Source: Larix kaempferi (Eukaryota > Streptophyta > Pinopsida > Pinales > Pinaceae). From it: a stretch of 64,000 nucleotides of DNA. The stretch lies in the NCBI GenBank assembly GCA_027924585.1, contig BSBM01000764.1, positions 1,754,001 to 1,818,000 of the forward strand, given 5' to 3'. Both the position numbers and the translations under genes were made by a program. Below are positions 33,964 through 45,165 of this stretch, one piece after another. Position 1 is the first letter of the stretch. Each line of letters opens with the position of its first letter. The notes under the pieces are model-generated. The model ran no database searches and was not told where the DNA came from. It saw only the letters and a list, made by a program, of their open reading frames with translations.

Positions 33964-35510
33964 ATGCCCAGGATAGAGGCGGGACCAAACCCCGGCACCA
34001 ACGTACCCACACCTCCGCTCACTGACTCACAAACAACAAGAAATACCACTTCGACACTGGCAAGTTCATCAATTCCACAGAAGTTAATTGGTAGTAGCAC
34101 AGTGACAGGAGGAGGGAAGCCCAGAATGGCAGGAGATAATGCTAAGTTACCGTTGTTCCATGGAAGTGCGACAAACAACCCAGAACAGTATTGTTTTTTG
34201 TGTGAAGCAGTCTGGACCATGAAACAGATCACTAATGTCGATGCTAAGAAAGGACAGTTAGCCACGACTCTGCGAGGTCGTGCATTAGAGTGGTTCATGA
34301 AGTTTATTCTAGTCCCTATGGGAGCCCCATAGAAGTCACCCGATGAGATTCAGGATGGGCTCATTGCCGAATTTAGAAGGCCTAACTCGGAGGCTCAATA
34401 TATTACTGAATTGAAGGAAATTAAGTAGTATCCCAATGAGACGGTATGGGATTTCAACCAGCGATTCAAGACACTAATGGAAAAGGTTAGTTTTGATATG
34501 AGCGCCGTCCAACATAAAGAATGGTTCATTGCGGCACTGCTTCCCCACGTTCGGATACCGCTGATGCAGCAAAACATATCAATGCCTAGCAAAGCTCTAG
34601 AGATTGCAATGCGATTGGAGGCATCATCGATTGGAGATAATGCAGCTGAGATGTCGCAGACACAGACACAGCTCGCTAACCTGACTATATAGTTGCAAGA
34701 TTTGAAGAAGAACAAGGAACAACGCGATGAAGTATGGTGTACGCGATGCCAAGGAGAAGGGCATACGAAGGATAATTGCCCGAATTTCCATAATTATTTG
34801 GTGTCAGGAGCACCAAACTCATTGAATGGCGGCAATATGTCGTGTTGTCAAGTTTGTCAGGTGTTTGGGCACAGTCACGATAATTTCCCGTATATGCAGA
34901 AAATGGTCACAACCCCATGAAATCTTTATTGCACATTTTGCAATTCGGTGGGTCACGATGACAAGGATTGCCGTGCATATGGGTTGCTATAGGAGAGAAT
35001 GTGTGATGCATTCTACGTCAAGGATGATCAATGTGTTGTGCAACAACCACAACTGCAACCGCAGGTAGCTCAGCCGCTACCGCAACCGCGGACGTAGTTT
35101 GCACCACAGCAACAGCAACCGCAGCAGTTCAGGCCGCAATATACTCCGATGCAGATGACTCCGCCATAGACACAGTATGTACAGCAACTACAGTATGCAC
35201 CACAAGGGCAAGGGATACCACCAACACCAATGCAGCAACAGTTTAACCAACCTCAGTACTAGCAGCAGGGCAGCTACAGAGGAGGATACAGGGGTAGATG
35301 CGGTGGCATATTTGGTCATGGAGGAGGAGGCCAAGGTGGTCGTGGACCTGTTCAATGTTACCACTGTGCAGTATGGGTGCATTATCAGTGCGACTTCCCA
35401 CTAATATAGAATCAATGTACATTCTTTTTTGGTAATGATCATACGGTCGAGAATTGTCCACAGTTGATTGCACGATGGCAGGCTGGGAATGCTCTATAGC
35501 TACAAGAATC
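33964..35510 (+). pseudogene. Gypsy gag with several zinc knuckles (broken by amber stops)
   Basis: The phase-1 frame begins MPRIEAGPNPGTNVPTPPLT. A retrotransposon Gag domain follows (LPLFHGSATNNPEQYCF, LRGRALEWFMKF, VWDFNQRFKTLMEK). CX2CX4HX4C knuckles come next: CTRCQGEGHTKDNC near 34735-34780, a degenerate second (CCQVCQVFGHSHDNF, last Cys lost), and a third (CTFCNSVGHDDKDC). A Gln/Pro-rich tract follows. I traced ten in-phase stops (first at 34330, 34426, 34690 and 34918). Nine are TAG, several of them inside the Gln-rich run where CAG is expected. Frame continuity is otherwise kept to about 35490. Gag would package element RNA. Confidence 0.82.
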
Positions 35511-35759
35511 AGGCCCAGCCACAGCAACCAATACATAATCAGCTACAACAACCAGTACAGAACTAGACCCCGTGACCACCGCTGAATGCCAATCAAAATG
35601 TCAATCAACCAGGGAATATGTAGCAGAACCAGACACAAGGTGCAAATATTGCGACCATTTCTACAGAACTGCGACCACAAGATGCTTCGGTGGCTGTTGT
35701 CACTCGTGGAGGCAAGACAACTGGGGAATATGGTTCGCGACCACTGATTCGGTTTGCTG

Positions 35760-36260
35760 GTTAGAAGAAGGTACCTTTTGACATTGATACAAAGCGGGAG
35801 ACATTCCTAGAGGCATGTCGCACCTTGGAGAAAGACCGTGGTAAGGCTGTTTTTTGCAATATGCCAACTGTCTTTGATACTACATCAAACGTTGATCGGC
35901 CGCCACCACCAGGGACATTGCAAAAGTTTCTTGAAAGTTGTATGTTATTGGCCCGATACCCGGCTGCTGTGGTTGAGATTGAGGGATGGTTGCAGCGATT
36001 TATGAAAGGACAGCAGGAGTCGGTAGTAAACTCACTACAGCAACAAAAGACTGGCAAGGAGATGTGAATGAATATTCAGATTGGTGAATATGATGTTTAC
36101 TCTATTATTATTGACCTTGGTTCGGATGTTAACATCTTAACCAAGCAGGCGTGGCAGAAGATGGGGAGTCCCCCATTGAGCTGGTCTCTTGTGCAACTCT
36201 GGTAAGCTAACCATGCGAAGGTAACACCCATTGGGCGAGTTCCGCGGCTCACAATCGATA
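35760..36260 (+). pseudogene. Gypsy protease region
   Basis: After a linker (FAG-stop-KKVPFDIDTKRETF, then RPPPPGTLQKFLESC) the aspartic protease signature appears near 36110-36140. It reads IIDLGSDVNILTKQAWQKMG, where retropepsins usually have D-S/T-G-S/A. The Ser/Thr to Leu change would impair the active site, although D and G remain. A TGA (36065) precedes it and a TAA (about 36202) follows. The downstream segment RLTIDIEGMKSYAEFDVIEV, with PTLLGIGWA, fits the rest of the retropepsin fold. Confidence 0.75.
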
Positions 36261-36268
36261 TTGAGGGC

Positions 36269-37426
36269 ATGAAGAGTTATGCTGAATTCGATGTCATTGA
36301 AGTGGTTGAGGGAGGAAACTCTTATCCGACGCTCTTGGGGATTGGATGGGCCAACGATAGTGGAGCTGTAATCAACTTCAAGAAGCACATGATGACCTTT
36401 GAGAATCATGATTTCAGAGTCATAGCCCCGTTGGATCTGACTGAAGGATGCCGATATGTTGAGCATGTAAAAGATGATGATCTCGTTGGATGGGACCATG
36501 CATTCAATATTTCTGAAGATTATATTCATCCTACTTCCCACGGTGAGTTGGAGTGGTGCAGCGATAGCTCTGCATCTTTCGACTCTGATGATGCCTTAGA
36601 ACATTGGCAGAACAGATTGCATGAGGTACCATTCCGAAAATGTGGCTTAGTTACGCAATCCTTATGTCGTGTTGCGACAGAAACAATCACATTACCTATC
36701 TATGAGGGGTTGCCTGGCCTAACCACCTTTTGGACAGAATTTGAAGACCGCGTCTCAGAACCACAGCAATTGTTGGCATTGGAGGAAGCACTAAAGGCTT
36801 CTCCAGCACGTTGGTGGGCGACACATAAGAAATCCATTAATGGTTGGTCACAGTGTCAAAGGTTGATGATGGTTCAATTCGGTGATACCGAGGTTTATCA
36901 CACTGGCAGGTATGATGGCCAGAATAATCCCAGTGATCATGTGATGGAATGCCAATGATTATGGGTAACGCAACCTAGAGATGAGTGGGTCCATGCTTTT
37001 ATCCATACTTTGGATGAGATGCCGTGCTCATGGTACACTGCAGCCGAGTTGCAGTGAGAAATTACAACATGGGGGGATTTGATGGTCTGTTTCACTCATA
37101 CGTTCACTTTTTTGGATGCCAACCCTGATGTCCATAATGCCCTACAGCTCATCTGCGACGTGGCACTTCAGGTTGTTCTGGCGACCTACCCTATCAACCC
37201 GCACACATATTGTTAGATGCAGTCTCTCATGGAGTGCTTCAACATCAGTGGTGGGCCAGAGGATGAGGATGATCCCCGGAATGTTAACATTCCTGAATCT
37301 AAAGGGACTCGCGATGTGGTACCTCCTATTGCGCAAAGTACTCCGTTCGGTCAACCATTGCAGCTTTGCAAGATGAATATCAGCACAGAGGCTACTCCCA
37401 AGTTTGCTAATGTTGGGGATTATTGA
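36269..37426 (+). pseudogene. Gypsy inter-domain linker between protease and RT
   Basis: About 1.1 kb of protein-like sequence includes GLPGLTTFWTEFEDRV, ARWWATHKKSINGWSQCQRL, DEWVHAFIHTLDEMPCSWY and ITTWGDLMVCFTHTF. This part looks like a Gag-type core (Trp/Arg-rich, helix-forming) placed after the protease, where most Gypsy elements have only a short linker. It then runs into DPRNVNIPESKGTRDV and FANVGDY. Stops occur at 36956 and near 37056. It is either a lineage-specific insertion or a second Gag-like domain. Confidence 0.6.
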
Positions 37427-38514
37427 GATGATGAGATGATGACTAAGGTTACTGAGTTACTTCATGAGTTTCAATACGTGTTTCCCACGAAGTTTTTCGA
37501 AATAAAGGGAATCCTCGGTGATTTAGAAGAGATGAAGATTCCATTAAAACCAGATGCTAAGCCAGTCTGACAGCGACCTTATCGGTTGAATCCGTGACAT
37601 AAGGAAAAGGTCAAGGCAGAACTTGATAACATGTTGGATGCTGGTATTATTGAACATGTGGAAGAGTCTGAATGGATCAGTCCTATGGTGGTGCAGGACA
37701 AGAAAACAGGTGAAGTGCACATTTGCGTCGACTTGTGGAAGTTGAACGATGCCTGCTTGCATGACCCTTTTCCAACCCCGTTTACTAATGAAGTACTTGA
37801 AGGACTGGGAGGCCATGAGATATACTCATTCACTAATGGATTCTCTGGCTACCATCAGATTCGCATTACCAAGGAAGATCACCATAAGACAACTTTTGTT
37901 ACTGAATGGGGTTGCTTTCAGTACATAGTAATGTCGTTTGGTTTGAAGAATGCACTTGCGATATTCTCTTGGGTCATTGTTGCCGCATTCAAAGATTGTA
38001 TTCAGAATTTTTTGCAGGTATATATGGATGATTGGACCATTTATGGGTTGATTCGTGATCATCTGGTCAATCTACGGTTAATTCTTGAGCGATGCCAACA
38101 GCACCAGATATCGTTGAATTTGAAGAAATGTATTTTTTGTGCACCGTTTGGGATATTGCTGGGTCATATTGTGTGTAAACAGGGATTGCTGGTTGATCTA
38201 GCCAAAATTGTGCTCATTTTAGGGTTGCAACCGCCAACCATTGTTAAGCAGTTGCGAGCGACTTTGGGTCATACGGGATATTATCGCAAGTTTATCAAGG
38301 GTTATGCTACGATTACTGCTCCTATGGAAAAGTTTTTGAAGAAGGAGCGGCATTCCAGTGGAGCGTGGAATGTCACGATAGCTTCAAAATGCTCAAGCCG
38401 AAGATGGCATCGGCACCGATCTTGGTCTTTCCGGACTAGAGTAAGGAATTCCATGTCCATGTTGATGCTTCATCGATTGCATTAGTTGTTGTGTTGGCTC
38501 AACCTGGAGAAGGA
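37427..38514 (+). pseudogene. Gypsy reverse transcriptase and start of RNase H
   Basis: RVT_1 motifs in order are FPTKFFEIKGILGDLE, AKPV-stop-QRPYRLNP, LDAGIIEHVEESEWISPMVV, ICVDLWKLNDAC (Trp for the usual Arg), FSGYHQIRI, FGLKNALAIFSWV (Ser-Trp for Ser-Arg), catalytic VYMDDWTIYG near 38020, and LGHIVCKQG. The RNase H start EFHVHVDASSIALVVVLAQP is reached just before the nested element at 38515. Catalytic Asp residues are present in Y-M-D-D. Arg to Trp and Gln/Arg to stop changes are typical of C to T decay. Two stops precede the long open part (37631-38485). Confidence 0.87.
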
Positions 38515-39296
38515 TGTTAGGATATTCCTATACTCCATCCTAGTCCCACCAGTATTTTGATCATTTACATTTTCAATCATGCATGCACCTTTAGGGTTTG
38601 CATGCATTTTGCATGCATCCCAGTCATTAGTCTAGCACCTAGCCCTCAGTTAGTCAACCCCCAGGAGCTTCTCACTATTCAGTTTTAGCCCTCCAATTGC
38701 TTAATGTGCCCTTCTTCCTTGATTTTAGGGAGCAACTCGCCCTTCTTCACCTACCAGTCTAGTTGTCACTCAATTACACTCAATTACAGTCAGTTATAGT
38801 TAGTTACACTCAGTTACACTCAGTTACAGTCAGTTATAGTCAGTTACAGTCAGTTACACTCAGTTACACTTAGTTACATTGAGTTACACTCAGTTACACC
38901 TACCAGAGTTAGTTTGACTGATGGTTGACAGTTACTTGAGCATTGATGACTCCACTGATGATGATGAAGACTTCCAGTTGCACTCCGATGATCATGAGGA
39001 TACCTATTTGTGCTCCGATGACACTCTATTAATATTATGATCACTCTGAGAGGCTAATTCGAATTGCCACCTTAGGCTTCGAATCCTCTCTACCATTGTA
39101 CTATTTATTTGTCCATACTGTGATTAATTAATTAGTGTGTGTGAAGTATTATTGCTTCTATCTGAGTTCTACTGTACCATATTATTCTGTTGCTCATTAT
39201 ACTGTATTGATCACTCTTATTCTATTTTCCTGCTTAATCATAATTACTTTTGTGAGGTATACATCATCTCTTAGATCTGCCGTGAGGATTTTCACA
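38515..39296 (+). repeat. 5' LTR of the nested short element
   Basis: It starts TGTTAGGATATTCCTATAC and ends GAGGATTTTCACA. It contains the decamer minisatellite at 38768-38901. Relative to the 3' LTR it lacks a ~20-bp insertion (TTCTAGGGTTTACATGCA region, near 40877). Confidence 0.88.
38768..38901 (+). repeat. 10-bp minisatellite inside the 5' LTR
   Basis: About 13 copies of ACTCAGTTAC and variants (ACAGTCAGTTAT, ACTTAGTTAC). Confidence 0.92.
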
Positions 39297-40784
39297 TGGT
39301 ATCAGAGCATGTTGAGAGTATTGTTTATCTCCATTCTTGAGAGTTTTTTGCAGGTTATTACCAAGATTTTGAGTGCAACAGTTTCTGCATTTTTGCAGCA
39401 GTAGCAGTTGCAGTTATTCTATATTGTTTCTGTAGGTCTTCTACAGCTTCTATGTATTCATTAGGAATTACTCCTCTTGATCCACTCAACTATGATGAAT
39501 GAAAACCAAGAATGATAGCAGACTTGAAGATCCATGATCTTTTTTATTGTTATTTTGAAAGAGAGTTCGAATCCCCTGAAGAGAAGATTGACTGGTTAAA
39601 TAAAAGTGACATGCACTTTCAAGCAATAATGTTTTCTTTGTTTGCATGCCAGAGATTCCAATTCAAATACCGTAATGGTGTTGAAACTCCAAAGGAGTTA
39701 TGGACTCCAAAATAGATATGGTCTCACCTGGATGGAAAATTTGGCAGAGAGAATGAAGGACTTGGTCCCAACCCATTCGAAAGAAAACAAAGTGATGCAT
39801 TCGCTCCTCTTGATTGTCTCTCAGATCATGCACTAGTATCATCTCATATTGAAGTTGTTGACAAAGAACTTGCAGATTCTACACTCATGCTCAAACTTTC
39901 TTCTCTTTTTGTGCCAGCTCACACTCTAGATATTGCAAAAGGTCCTAAATCCTCTCTTGCACGAGAGTCTGTTGGTTTGCATCATGATCACATGATTATT
40001 TCGGAGATCAAAACATCTTTTGAAGGTAATGCATTCGCTCCTCTCTAGCTAACTCCTCTTTTATACTACTATATGATCATAATTCCATGCTTTCAGAAGG
40101 TCATTGAAGAATATGGCCATTGCCATTCGCTTGGGATAATTTCTCATGCATCTACTGGTTTTGATCTCACCTCTCATGGTTCAAAGGAGATCTCAAGAAA
40201 CCATGATTCAAGTCCTAGATCTAATTTGGATTCTAAGCAATTACTGCTTGGGATAATTTCTCATGCATATGATAGTTTTGATCTCACCCCTACTGGTTCA
40301 AAGGAGATCTCAAGAAACTATTTTTTAAGTCTTAAATCTAATTTTGATTTCAAGCAAACATGTAATAGGTTATTTTTGGCATAATCTCACCCATGGTGGT
40401 TCGAAGGAGAAGACAAAAGAATATATGCACTTTCACAGATTTGATCCTGCCTCAGCTGATTCGAATCACGGGTTCAAGGATCATTCTCATACTGTTGGAT
40501 TTGTTCTCATCACATTCGATCTGAAGAGCAAGTACAAGGACATGCTTTTTGAGCATGATCCACTTCTTCCCAAGAAGAAGATACCTCCAGACATATGACC
40601 AAGCATCACACATGCTTGACTTTGGAGCATTTATTTTTATGTGTGCCTTACAGTCTATTTTTTGAGGAGGGGGTATGTTTCCCATGGAATTTTCCCACTT
40701 CCTTGGTTTATTGATTGTTATTATTCATTGTATTGGTTGACCTTTGGTCTTAGTTACCAGGGCCCAGGATGGATTAAGGGGGGG
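39297..40784 (+). pseudogene. Internal region of the nested short element with a Gag-like remnant
   Basis: From about 39512 the reading MIADLKIHDLFYCYFEREF, with FESPEEKIDWLNKSD, resembles the N-terminal substrate-binding part of a Copia Gag. It breaks at 39713. A stretch with ASTGFDLTSHGSKEISRN follows, and a second copy of the same 39-codon unit follows that (ORF 40073-40384). No protease, integrase or RT motif appears. The end of the region carries the polypurine run before the 3' LTR. It is probably a deletion derivative maintained by trans-mobilisation. Confidence 0.55.
40131..40364 (+). repeat. 117-bp (39-codon) in-frame tandem repeat
   Basis: TTGGGATAATTTCTCATGCA starts at 40131 and 40248, giving a 117-bp period. 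Both copies contain GGTTCAAAGGAGATCTCAAG. A degenerate third start is at 40376 (TTGGCATAATCTCACCCATG). The 117-bp period is divisible by three, so the repeated unit is kept in frame. Confidence 0.88.
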
Positions 40785-41583
40785 TGTTAGGATATTCCTA
40801 TACTCCATCCTAGTCCCACCAGTATTTTGATCATTTACATTTTCAGTCATGCATGCACCTTTAGGGTTTGCATGCATTCTAGGGTTTACATGCATTTTGC
40901 ATGCATCCCAGTCATCAGTCCAGCACCTAGCCCTCAGTTAGCTAGCCCCTAGGAGCTTCTCACTATTCAGTTTTATCCCTCCAGTTGCTTAATGTGCCCT
41001 TCTTCCTTGATTTTAGGGAGCAACTAGCCCTTCTTCACCTACCAGTCTAGTTGTCACTCAGTTACACTCAGTTATAGTCAGTTACAGTTAGTTACACTCA
41101 GTTACACTTAGTTACACTCAGTTACAGTCAGTTACACTCATTTACACTCATTTACACTTAGTTACATTGAGTTACACTCAGTTACACCTACCAGAGTTAG
41201 TTTGACTGATGGTTGACAGTTACTTGAGCATTGATGACTCCACTGATGATGATGAAGACTTCCAGTTGCACCCCGATGATCATGAAGACACCTAGTTGTG
41301 CTCCGATGACACTCTATTGATCTTATGATCACTCTGAGAGGCTAATTCGAATTTCCACCTTAGGCATTCGAATCCTCTCTACCATTGTACTATTTATTTG
41401 TCCATACTGTGATTAATTAATTAGTGTGTGTGAAGTATTATTGCTTCTGTCTGAGTTCTACTGTACCATATTATTTTGTTGCTAATTATACTGTATTGAT
41501 CACTCTTCTTCTATTTTCCTGCTTAATCATAATTACTCTTGTGAGGTATACATCATCTCTTAGATCTATTGTGAGGATTTTCA
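40785..41583 (+). repeat. 3' LTR of the nested short element
   Basis: It starts TGTTAGGATATTCCTATAC after a G-rich tract and ends GTGAGGATTTTCA. It carries its own version of the 10-bp minisatellite at 41054-41191 (about 14 copies), with different variant order (CTCATTTACA copies) from the 5' LTR. Confidence 0.87.
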
Positions 41584-41589
41584 TAAAGG

Positions 41590-43237
41590 TGACCTTGATC
41601 ATCCTATTGCTTTTGCTAGTCGGAAGCTGTCCTCTGTAGAATGAAATTACACTACCACGGAACGAGAAGGTCTGGCCATGGTTTACGCGATACCGAAATT
41701 CAGGCATTATTTATTGGGTGGACACTTTAAAATGTTCACTGATCATTCTGCATTGAAATACTTGGTCAATAAGCCTGTGTTGGGGGGGAAGATATGTCGT
41801 TGGCTACTTTTGTTTCAGGAGTTTGATTTTGATGTCATTGTGAAACCGGGGCGGTTGAATGCTGGACCAGATCATTTATCATGGATTGACATAGGGTAGG
41901 AACCAACTAATATCGAAGACGGGTTGCCAGATGCCCAACTATTTAAAGTTGTCGTCGTTGATCAATATTTTGATGACATCCTTTAGTTTCTGGTGACCGA
42001 CACCACGCCCGATGACTTTACCACTACTGAGAAGAAGCAGCTGGTTGTCAAGGCTGCAGACTTCCAGCTCATCACAGGAGAGTTGTATAAACTGGGCGTT
42101 GATGAGATATTGCACAGATGTGCCTTGCCACATGAGCAAGCGCAGATATTAGCAGAGGCACATGGTGGAGTAGCGGGAGGACACTCTAGCGGCCGGGAGA
42201 CTACCTAGAAGGTATTGCGTGTAGGGATTTGGTGGCCCACATTGCATAATGATGCAACAGACTATGCGTGGTCTTGCGATGTTTGTCAACGAACTGGCAA
42301 GCCATCCAGACGCAATGAGATGCCGCTACTACCTCAAGTGACATTGCAACCGTTCGAAAAATGGGCTGTGGATTTTGTCGGGCCGATCACTCCACCAGGG
42401 AAATGTACGGGTGCGTGGTACATCATCACGGCGACAGAATATTTGACCCGATGGGCCGAGGCGGAACCTGTAGTTGATTGTTCCGCACCAACGGCGGCTT
42501 GATTTTTGTTTGATCACATTATCACTCGTTTCGACTGTCCTAAGATTTTGCTGAGTGATCAAGGAAGCCACTTTCTTAATTGCACCATCAGCGCATTGAC
42601 GGAGGAGTTGCAGATACAGCATAAGAAGAGTACACCCTATCACCCATAAGCGAATGGGACGGTGGAGGCATTTAACAAGGTATTGGAGCTTGCACTGACA
42701 AAGGTGTGCAATTCGAACCATGATGACTGGGATCTGAAAATCCCAGCACTGTTGTGGGCCTATCGCACCACATGTAAAAGGTTCACTAGTTAGACACCTT
42801 TTAAGCTGGTATATGGGAAGGAAGTGATTTTTCCAATGGAGTACATTGTTTCGAGTCTACAAATTGCAGCTGTTATGGGCATGGATGATGTCGCAGCATT
42901 AGGTGAATGTCTAGCGCAATTGGTGCAGCTGGAAGAAGATTGATTTATCGCTAGCTTTCACCAAAGGGTCGAGAAGGATCGCCAGAAGGCATGGCATGAT
43001 CGCCACATCAAAAGTAAATAGTTTCAGCAAGGCTACTTGGTGCTATTGTACGACAACAAGTTTATGAAGCATCCAGGAAAATTGCAGATGCATTGGTTGG
43101 GTCCATATCGCATTAGTAGTATTACTTCAGGTGGAGCGGTTTAGTTGCAGAAGTTGGATGGGGCGATCCTCCCCAAAATGGTAAATGGTCACATGTTGAA
43201 GCCCTATCGATCAGGCTTGCAACAGTGCGATGCCTGA
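41590..43237 (+). pseudogene. Gypsy RNase H (rest) and integrase
   Basis: RNase H continues with HPIAFASRKLSSVE-stop-NYTTTER, FRHYLLGGHFKMFTDHSALK and RWLLLFQEFDFDVIVKPGRL. Integrase starts with a zinc-binding region ([28 protein letters not shown]). The core shows [13 protein letters not shown] (first Asp), LLSDQGSHFLN (second Asp) and [10 protein letters not shown] (Glu). The C-terminal part GKLQMHWLGPYRISSITSGG ends with MVNGHMLKPYR at the TGA near 43236. Stops in phase are mostly TAG at Gln-like positions (near 41897, 41984, 42207, 42791, 43018 and 43141), plus TGA near 42500 and 42941 and TAA near 42647. All D, D and E residues survive. No chromodomain is recognised. Confidence 0.87.
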
Positions 43238-44398
43238 GTCACATCAGGAAAAAAAAAATAAAGAGAAAAGAGAGTGTGTATTGCCGGTTGTTTAGTGGTC
43301 GATGGCGCACCAACAAAAGAAGGAATACGCAAGTAGGGAGGCTTGTGCCACAAGTTTGAAGTAGTCGGAGACACATGACAGCGTTGCAACCAGGATCAAT
43401 GGTGGATTTTGTTGAGTTAATGAAGGATTTTGTGATGATTATGGAGGATTTGGGGGGTACGGGGAAGTGTTGTGACTACTGTCACGCTAACATCTTGCGA
43501 CCACTGCCCATCATCCCTATACATGATTGCACCTGACAGATTCGGCCTGGTTACCACATGATGATGGCATGTTTTGCACATGGCATGCTAGGCCAGTATG
43601 ATTAGCAAGATGTGAGGAGATTTCTCACATGTCGGCACGCGAGTTCTTCAGTGGCAGCATGGTCGCCACCCACTGTGTGAGTCGGTGGGTTCACACATGC
43701 AGATGCAAGGTAGTGGGGCATCATTCCCACTGTCGGGACCTGGGAATGGTACGGCTATAAGTAGCCAAGGAAGATGGTAGTTCACTACAAAGAATTCGTT
43801 CTGAAATAGAGTGGTTATGTTGTTTGATCAGTTTGCTAGTTGAATTGTGAGGAATTCCAAGGAGGCTATGGAAATGCTTCACTTCCTTTCCTCTGGCAGC
43901 ACCCCAGGGGCCCTGTGAGCCCAAACGATGAGTGTCCCTGAGCACCTTGAGACGGCGAGCGCACTTACACTGTGTTATGCTCGATCCGAGGGTCGGTCTA
44001 GCATGGTTACGTACGCAATAGTTTTTCAAAGGATTGTGCTCTTCTTGACCAATGAGATGGTTGGGGCGGTAGCTCCCCGCCCACCATAAGAGCCATTTTC
44101 TGGTGCGAAATAGATGTGCCAGAGTCACCTGTTGATTTCGCACTTTGGTACTGTTTTTCCTCTTTTCCTTCCCGTCTGTACCATCCACAGAGACTCGAGG
44201 ATGAGTTTGTGACGTACATGACAGCAAGTCAGGGGATCCCCACTTTCGGGTAAGACTTACAGCACAGCAAGATGATGATCAATGTAGCCGAAGGAGCAAG
44301 ACCACACCTTGTGCTCCAGACAGCAAGAACAGTTGACGTGTACTATGTCCAGCAGTTGACGTGGCTCGAGGGTCAGCCACAAGATTGTGTTGGGGGCC
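43238..44398 (+). other. 3' untranslated region of the Gypsy element
   Basis: About 1.16 kb lies between the end of integrase and the 3' LTR. No domain is recognised in the minus-strand frame at 43721-44227, which I treat as chance. The end GATTGTGTTGGGGGCC (44384-44398) would be the polypurine tract. Confidence 0.65.
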
Positions 44399-45165
44399 TG
44401 TTGGCAGGTGGTTCGATGAGGAAATATCACAGTACTACCGACTCTGCGACACATCGGACGAAGTCGCGCAAAGAGTATTTTGTGTTAGAGTATACCACAG
44501 TTGGCGGGTTTTGGGTCACTTGGACCACATGTTATGTAATGTTGAGTCAATTGTACCACGGTATGCAGGTTTTTGGGTCATTTGGACCAAGTTAGTTAGA
44601 TATTGGGTCATTTGTCCATAGTGTCGGTTAGGAAGTCGTTAGTAAGTGGACAAACATTGTAATGGCAGAAGCCTATAAATAGATGAGAGTTGTAAGTGTT
44701 AGAGAGACAATAGCGAGCAAGCGATAAGAAGGTGGATGTATACGGAGATCTATGTTTTGCTTCTGGTATATGACTGTGACAATAATACAATGATGATGTT
44801 TTGGTACGATCTTTGTGCAATGTTGCGATATATGAATGTTGTTATATTTTCTTAATGCAATGTCTGCTTACTGTTGCTGTGATAATAAATGCTGCGATTA
44901 AGTAATATTTTATGACTCCATGTCGAATGTTTAAAGTTTTTGTTTAAGTACTGTAATAGAGCTAGTCCGTGCAGCCACAACTCTCCTCCTCCCTCGACGG
45001 AAACATGGTTCCGTCTGCTCTTCCTAGACGCCTCGGGTGAGACCTCATCCGCTCTATGGGTGTTGTTGGGTGGGCTCGAACCTGCCTGGGCTGGTGCCTA
45101 GGGAGACTGCGGTATGTGTCGATAGTGAGGCGAACCCCTGTCGACCGAGGTCGCATTGGTCAACA
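44399..45165 (+). repeat. 3' LTR of the Gypsy element (767 bp)
   Basis: It starts TGTTGGCAGGTGGTTCGATG and ends GTCGCATTGGTCAACA, followed by gtata. Same length as the 5' LTR with several percent divergence. Confidence 0.92.

Larger units (their letters stand above)
38515..41583 (+). mobile_element. Short non-autonomous LTR element nested in the Gypsy RNase H region
   Basis: LTRs at 38515-39296 and 40785-41583 (about 780-800 bp) enclose only about 1.49 kb. The left LTR is followed by an initiator-Met PBS (TGGTATCAGAGC, 39297-39308). The right LTR is preceded by ATTAAGGGGGGG. No pol is present. The internal part has a decayed Gag-like segment and a 39-codon tandem repeat. The flanks GAAGG (38509-38513) and AAAGG (41585-41589) look like an imperfect target duplication. 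Host RNase H sequence resumes in register after it (DLDHPIAFASRKLS). The PBS and PPT styles match Copia, so it probably moves with enzymes of a Copia element. Confidence 0.88.

Noticed and set aside
43721-44227. 168-codon minus-strand frame in the Gypsy 3' region
   Set aside because: No family motif is visible and it is antisense to the element. Best treated as chance.
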